The notes below the pieces were generated by a model. The model was not told the origin of the DNA. It made no database searches and was given only the letters and a program-made list of their open reading frames with translations. Of a DNA stretch of 12,546 bases, positions 8,522 to 12,546 are shown in pieces (position 1 is the stretch's first letter; each line of letters begins with the position of its first letter). Source of the DNA: Trebouxia sp. TZW2008 (Eukaryota; Chlorophyta; Trebouxiophyceae; Trebouxiales; Trebouxiaceae). The position numbers and the translations under genes are program-made. The stretch is from NCBI GenBank assembly GCA_002118135.1, contig BDIU01000434.1:1-12546 (forward strand), in the 5' to 3' direction.

Positions 8522-11500
8522 CTGCCCATCAGCACTGATCAGGTTATGCCTCAGTTGGTCAACAAGCGCAAATGCTTGTCTATGTGATTTGCCAAACATG
8601 GGCTAATGAACGGCTTGTCAGCTTGTCTTGCATGCATTACACCTGTGAAGGTGGCAAACAGCTTGTCTGAGCTTTTACCTGCTGATCTGCAGGCTTTCTC
8701 GCCAGTGACACAAAGCGCCCATGTGATATGCACAAGCTCCTAACAGACTATTGTCAGCGCACTCAAGGACCATCACATGTCAATCGCTGCCATGCAGCAT
8801 GATATTCTCTGTTTCTGTTCGATGACCTGATTGATGGATAAATTAATCAATGGCTTGGGTGATTGGTGGGTCTCAGACAGGTTGTTATGGTCTATAGACA
8901 TAACCCCAGAATGACCTGAGGACCTCAGCATAATGGGACCGAAGAATATCAGCCTCACCTTATGAGCCACTGTGAAGTGCTGGACCGCATGGGTAGGTCT
9001 GGGCTGGATGTTGGTGCTCTGAGCAGCGTCAGTGGTTGCTGCCAGGTCGCTGCCACCTTGACCTGCTGGATAGGGTCTTGGCCGATCTTGACACTGTCTC
9101 TTTGCTTGCCTGGGGTCCTGTCCTGATGTGACAGTCCGCTCTTGTGCAGGCATGTGACCTGCCTGCAAATCAGCATTGGTCGACTCTTGCCTACAATAAC
9201 GTTGATGACAGGATGTTGCACAGCTCCAGCTGCAATAAGCAAAAGAAAAGGGTGCCCTGACCACGTTGCAAACATTGTATCGTCAATGACAACTTCCGCA
9301 TGTCAGTCATCACATCGTCCGTGCGCAAACGTGTGGCATTGGCATAGCTGCAACTAAGACGCAAAAAACTTGTAGTCAATGTTGAGTCATGGTAGCAGCA
9401 TGATTGGCATGTGCAATGGCAAGAGATTGTTGGTAATGAGGTGGCCAAAACAGAGGTTGCAATGTGCAAGGGCATCACAGCAGGGACATCAGACACGGCG
9501 CCAACATAAGCAGCTGCTACATGCATCAAAGCAGCAATCTTCAAGAAGATGGTGTAGGATCATGGTTCATCTGCTACATCTGCTACAAAGGAGCACAACA
9601 AGCTGCCAATGGTTGAGCACCTTATACCAATGTTGCAATCATATAGCTCAGATGCGCTTGCAAAAGCGTTAGCAGCTGAATATTTGTTCAGGGCCAATCT
9701 GAGTTTGGCAGAGCGCAACAAATGCGCAAAGTGTGCACACCTGTGCCAGTACAAGGGCAATGCGAGCTGGCTGGACAGGCATTGTTGACACAGCAGTACT
9801 GATGGTGGCCCTAGCACTGGCGCCATGGCTTACCTGTAGGCCTGCAAGCACTGTGTGAGCTGGCTGGGAAGGCGCTGCTGGCACAACGGCATTCACATCA
9901 AGCCTAGCACCAGCGCTAGGCTCCTGATACATGGCAGCAAAGCACTGTCAGTACAGATTTTGTCCTGCCAGAGCTTCTATAGAGTGCGCAAGGAGCTACA
10001 TCAAGTTGTGAGGCAGCAGCACCGATTGAGACTGCATGCTGCATGTGGTCTCCTGTTTGCCTGTTGCCTAAAGATAAGTTGCAAGACAAGCAGTCAAGCT
10101 TGGAAGCATGCACCCTTATTACGCTGCATGATCATTGTGTGATTACCACAGATAACAGCATCACATCCTTATTCCTGACGGCTTGCATCTTACCTGAACA
10201 GCTTTGTCATCTGGCATAGGGGGTGTGGCCATCTCCCACCTGGACACATCTGAAGGTACAAGGGCAAGCAAGCCTCTCTTGCTCTGGCCTTCAGGTGTCT
10301 TATCAGGCTGCTGAGCAGACTTCTCTGTGGGCTGAGTCAATGTAGCATTGCTGACCTGTTTACAACACAGTAATGTATTGGCTTGTGACAAGCAGTCAAG
10401 CCAAGTTCAGCAGGCTTGTGCAAGCAAAAGTCGGACTGCTTCAAATGACATGGCAACACAGCAGATGAAGATCAGCCTGATTCATGGCTTTCAGTGTGCT
10501 TGCAGGGAATGAATGTTGCTTAAGGAAAGAAGCCCAAATACAGTACAGGGATGCAAACAAGGACTGCAAAGCAGGAGTCCAAAACAGGCAAGCAAAGCAG
10601 GCGTGCAAGGCAGGAATGTAAACCAAGGATGCAAAGCATCATATGCACCCCATAGCATACACGCGTCAAGCAAGGACTGTATGTCGCTGTGCAAGGCTGT
10701 ATGCAAGAATTGAGACATTTAACATGCAGCCTTTAGAGCAACTTTCTTGTGCAAGTACTGCGACACGCACAAGCACCCAACAAGGTCTTTCATGCACATA
10801 CCTGCTGGGAAGTCTTGGCAGGAGATGCAGTTGCGACCACATTGCTGTGTGTGCCTTCTGACTCTGGGGTGGCCTTTGGGGACAAATTATGAGCAACCTA
10901 CAAAATGGGACAAGCGTAATCAGCACGGACATTGCAGCAAATACAGCTAGATTGCAAGTATGCTAGTTCCGATACCGCCATCAGAAACAACATGGCAAGC
11001 ACAACAATTTTTTGCTGCTGCTTGCCAGCTCCCCACTGCAAGAAGAGTGCGTCGCAATTCGAAAAAGCTACAAGAGCACACTTGCATAACAGCATAGGGC
11101 GTGTCATCATTGCAACAGCCTTGCCTGTCTCTGCAGGTTTGCTGAAGGGCTGCTGATAGAAGCTTGAGCATGGATGTCAATAAGGACCTTGCCATCTGAT
11201 GCCTCCTTGTTGCTCTTCTTTGCTGAGCCGCTAACATCAAAGCCTATCTTGCCCTTGGTCACAACTTCATCCTATTGAGTCAACAGATTGAGTGTCAAAG
11301 AGCAGTGCTGGATGCAAATATGTGCAGCATATTACACACTGTCCTGCTTTGTGCAAGATGCCATGACCACATGGGTAGAACACAAGACAATGCCTGCATC
11401 TGTGAGGCAAGTGTCCTGCTGATAGGACTAAGCTTGTCAACATGGTGCAGTGCAAGCACACACAGAGGCGTGAGGACCGGCAATATACTTTGTGTCATGC

Positions 11501-12110
11501 TACAAAGCTGAATGTCAACATCAAGTGCCTGATGTATACAGTAATGTTGATCAAGCTGCGCTGTACAGACTTGCAGAGTGACGGTCAGCGACTTGCCTGC
11601 AGGATGTCAGAGACAATTGCTGCTGTGAGCTGCTTCAAGGTGAGAGACTGTGTTTCTTGCTTGGAGTGGCCCATCCCGACAAATATGTCCTCCAAGGACA
11701 AGGGATCAAGGTGCCGCAAGCCATGCATGATGTCCTGCCTCACTCTCTCGTGCTGCAGCAGAGGTACAGGCAGCAGGTCTTCTGTCAGAAGGCTCGGCAG
11801 ATCTTTTGGGTTTTGGTAGGCAAGACCACGCTTTGACGCCAGGTGTGTCAAGCTGGCCAAGTCCAAAACACACATTGCAGTGCTTAGTCTCTCTCTTGGG
11901 TCACCCTGCACAAGTCTAGCTTTGAGCACTCCAGGCAAGGGTCAGGGATGACAGTGTACCAAGCGCAATAGCAACTGTAGCACACAACACGCGGCGATAC
12001 CAGTATGATCACATGCGTACCTCAAGCATCAGCGCTAGATTTGCAATTGGTGAGGCAGCGCCCAAGGTGTATGAGTCAGAGCCTACACAGAGCCCTGCAG
12101 CAAGGTCATC
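8522..12110 (-). CDS. Large multi-exon protein of unknown function: 5' and middle exons
   Basis: The proposed minus-strand exons are all phase 0 at both ends: 12110-12021, 11905-11597, 11271-11125, 10897-10802, 10355-10194, 9923-9834 (or to 9741), 9162-8959, 8747-8679 and 8602-8522. Donors include GAG|GTACGC, CAG|GTATGT, CAG|GTAAGA, CAG|GTAAGC and AAG|GTGAGG. Two exons (ending 11597 and 11125) use GC donors (CAG|GCAAGT, CAG|GCAAGG). The first two exons look globular and helical (AGLCVGSDSYTLGAASPIAN; LSTAMCVLDLASLTHLASKR; EDLLPVPLLQHERVRQDIMH; LSLEDIFVGMGHSKQ). The later ones are Ser/Thr/Pro/Gln/Lys-rich and probably disordered (TEKSAQQPDKTPEGQSKRG; PRQAKRQCQDRPRPYPAGQG). The last exon joins in phase 0 to the exon starting at 8167, so this is probably the N-terminal part of the same roughly 1,100-aa protein. 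I recognise no family. Confidence is high for 11905-11597, 11271-11125 and 10355-10194. It is moderate for 12110-12021, 10897-10802 and 9162-8959, and low for 9923-9834, 8747-8679 and 8602-8522, the last two separated by a 76-nt intron. Confidence 0.6.
10356..10801 (-). other. Long intron containing degenerate GCAAG-rich repeats
   Basis: This 446-nt gap lies between two well-supported phase-0 exons. The plus strand at about 10550-10640 is a loose tandem of short units such as GCAAAGCAGG and GCAAGGCAGG. The frames open across it on both strands (Cys/Leu- or Lys/Gln-rich) look like by-products of this repetition. No exon is supported. Confidence 0.45.
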
Positions 12111-12470
12111 CTGGTTTCAAAGCCGTGCACCTTCAACACTTGTCGAGTGCAAGCGCATGCGCAAGTGAATGTATGAGAGGGTAAAAGTGATGCCGGGCAG
12201 GTTTGCTGTAGACCACAACGCCTGCTTCGCACCTGAGCTGACCTAGCCTTGACCTTTGCCTACTCGATGACTGCGCAAGGAGTCACCGATGTCCAAAACT
12301 GCAGCAACTCTGCGGCAGCGGCAAAGACGACATGGCGTCTGTCAGAGGTGACGTTGGAATAGGAAGTCGGACGTGCAGGACAGGATTGTGCGGCAAAGGG
12401 GTGCTGTCAATGGTTTCTGGAATCTGGCTCAAACAGCAGAGCAAATCCCAAGACAAATCCCAGCATTACT

Positions 12471-12485
12471 CCCTGAAATTCAGGG
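12471..12485. repeat. 15-nt inverted repeat (7-bp arms)
   Basis: CCCTGAA and TTCAGGG flank a single A. It lies about 140 bp upstream of the candidate minus-strand ATG, so it could be a factor-binding site, though short palindromes arise by chance. Confidence 0.55.
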
Positions 12486-12530
12486 CCTGGCATATACACG
12501 AATTTTCATTTTCAAAAGCGTATAATACTG

Positions 12531-12542
12531 CGTAGATCTACG
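12531..12542. repeat. 12-bp perfect palindrome at the window edge
   Basis: CGTAGATCTACG is its own reverse complement. It lies next to the AT-rich TATAAT segment; no function is shown. Confidence 0.5.
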
Positions 12543-12546
12543 TGTA

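Larger units (their letters stand above)
12111..12546 (-). promoter_or_regulatory. Probable 5' end and promoter of the large minus-strand gene
   Basis: No complete exon is certain here. A candidate first coding exon is ATG 12333-12331 (GACGCCATGTCG context), reading MSSLPLPQSCCSFGHR to a CG|GTGACT donor at 12287. That donor is phase 2, which does not match the phase-0 exon at 12110, so an exon is missing or this start is wrong. The plus-strand open frame at 12332-12535 is not protein-like in a recognisable way. The distal part holds an AT-rich segment with TATAAT (plus strand, 12520-12526 area) and two small palindromes. Confidence 0.35.

Noticed and set aside
9560..9826. Minus-strand 88-codon frame as an exon of the large gene
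   Set aside because: It is protein-like but no donor or acceptor gives phase 0 without a forced weak site, and the opposite strand looks at least as coding; left unassigned.
9258..9837. Alternative genetic code with UAA/UAG read as Gln (known in some ulvophyte algae)
   Set aside because: The broken plus-strand frame also contains TGA stops, and well-supported genes here end plausibly at TAA and TAG, so reassignment is not needed.
1..12546. CRISPR arrays, tRNA/rRNA genes, bacterial operons or intact transposons
   Set aside because: The repeats lack the spaced-direct-repeat layout of CRISPR, I saw no tRNA cloverleaf or rRNA sequence, and no terminal inverted repeats with target duplications; the genes are intron-rich and eukaryotic.

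Overview
The window looks like nuclear DNA of a green alga (Chlorophyta, possibly a trebouxiophyte; this is inference). Coding sequence is broken into short exons by introns with GT(or GC)...AG borders and pyrimidine/TGCAG acceptors. One protein starts with a Ser/Arg/Ala-rich leader typical of a chloroplast transit peptide. TGTAA, the usual poly(A) signal of green algae, lies downstream of each predicted gene end. Nothing looks bacterial: the longest uninterrupted frames are either single exons or lie in repeats.

Layout. (1) 1-1537, plus strand: an Ala/Ser/Thr-rich repetitive protein built from reiterated exons of about 33 codons joined at phase-1 introns, with microsatellites that would themselves encode Ala-Val and Ala-Ser runs. 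(2) 1538-2039: convergent intergenic region. (3) 2040-3645, minus strand: a complete six-exon prolyl 4-hydroxylase-type 2-oxoglutarate/Fe(II) dioxygenase of 236 aa, whose family motifs run on correctly across every predicted splice. (4) 3646-3834: a short shared promoter carrying a perfect 22-bp palindrome. (5) 3835-4810, plus strand: a three-exon, 216-aa protein of unrecognised family, probably plastid-targeted. (6) 4811-5567: probable 3' UTR and intergenic DNA. (7) 5568-12110, minus strand: a chain of about twelve phase-compatible exons. It probably encodes one large (about 1,100 aa), mostly low-complexity, probably nuclear protein; its middle is a 27-bp minisatellite read as a 9-residue Pro/Ala repeat. 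I list it as two blocks (8522-12110 and 5568-8167) because the join between them is inferred. (8) 12111-12546: probable 5' end and promoter of that gene.

No pathway links the genes. The firmest functional call is the dioxygenase. The most unusual items are the Ala-rich gene with near-identical exon architecture and the minisatellite-coded gene. All exon models were made by eye from splice sites, phase and protein-likeness; no transcript or database evidence was available.
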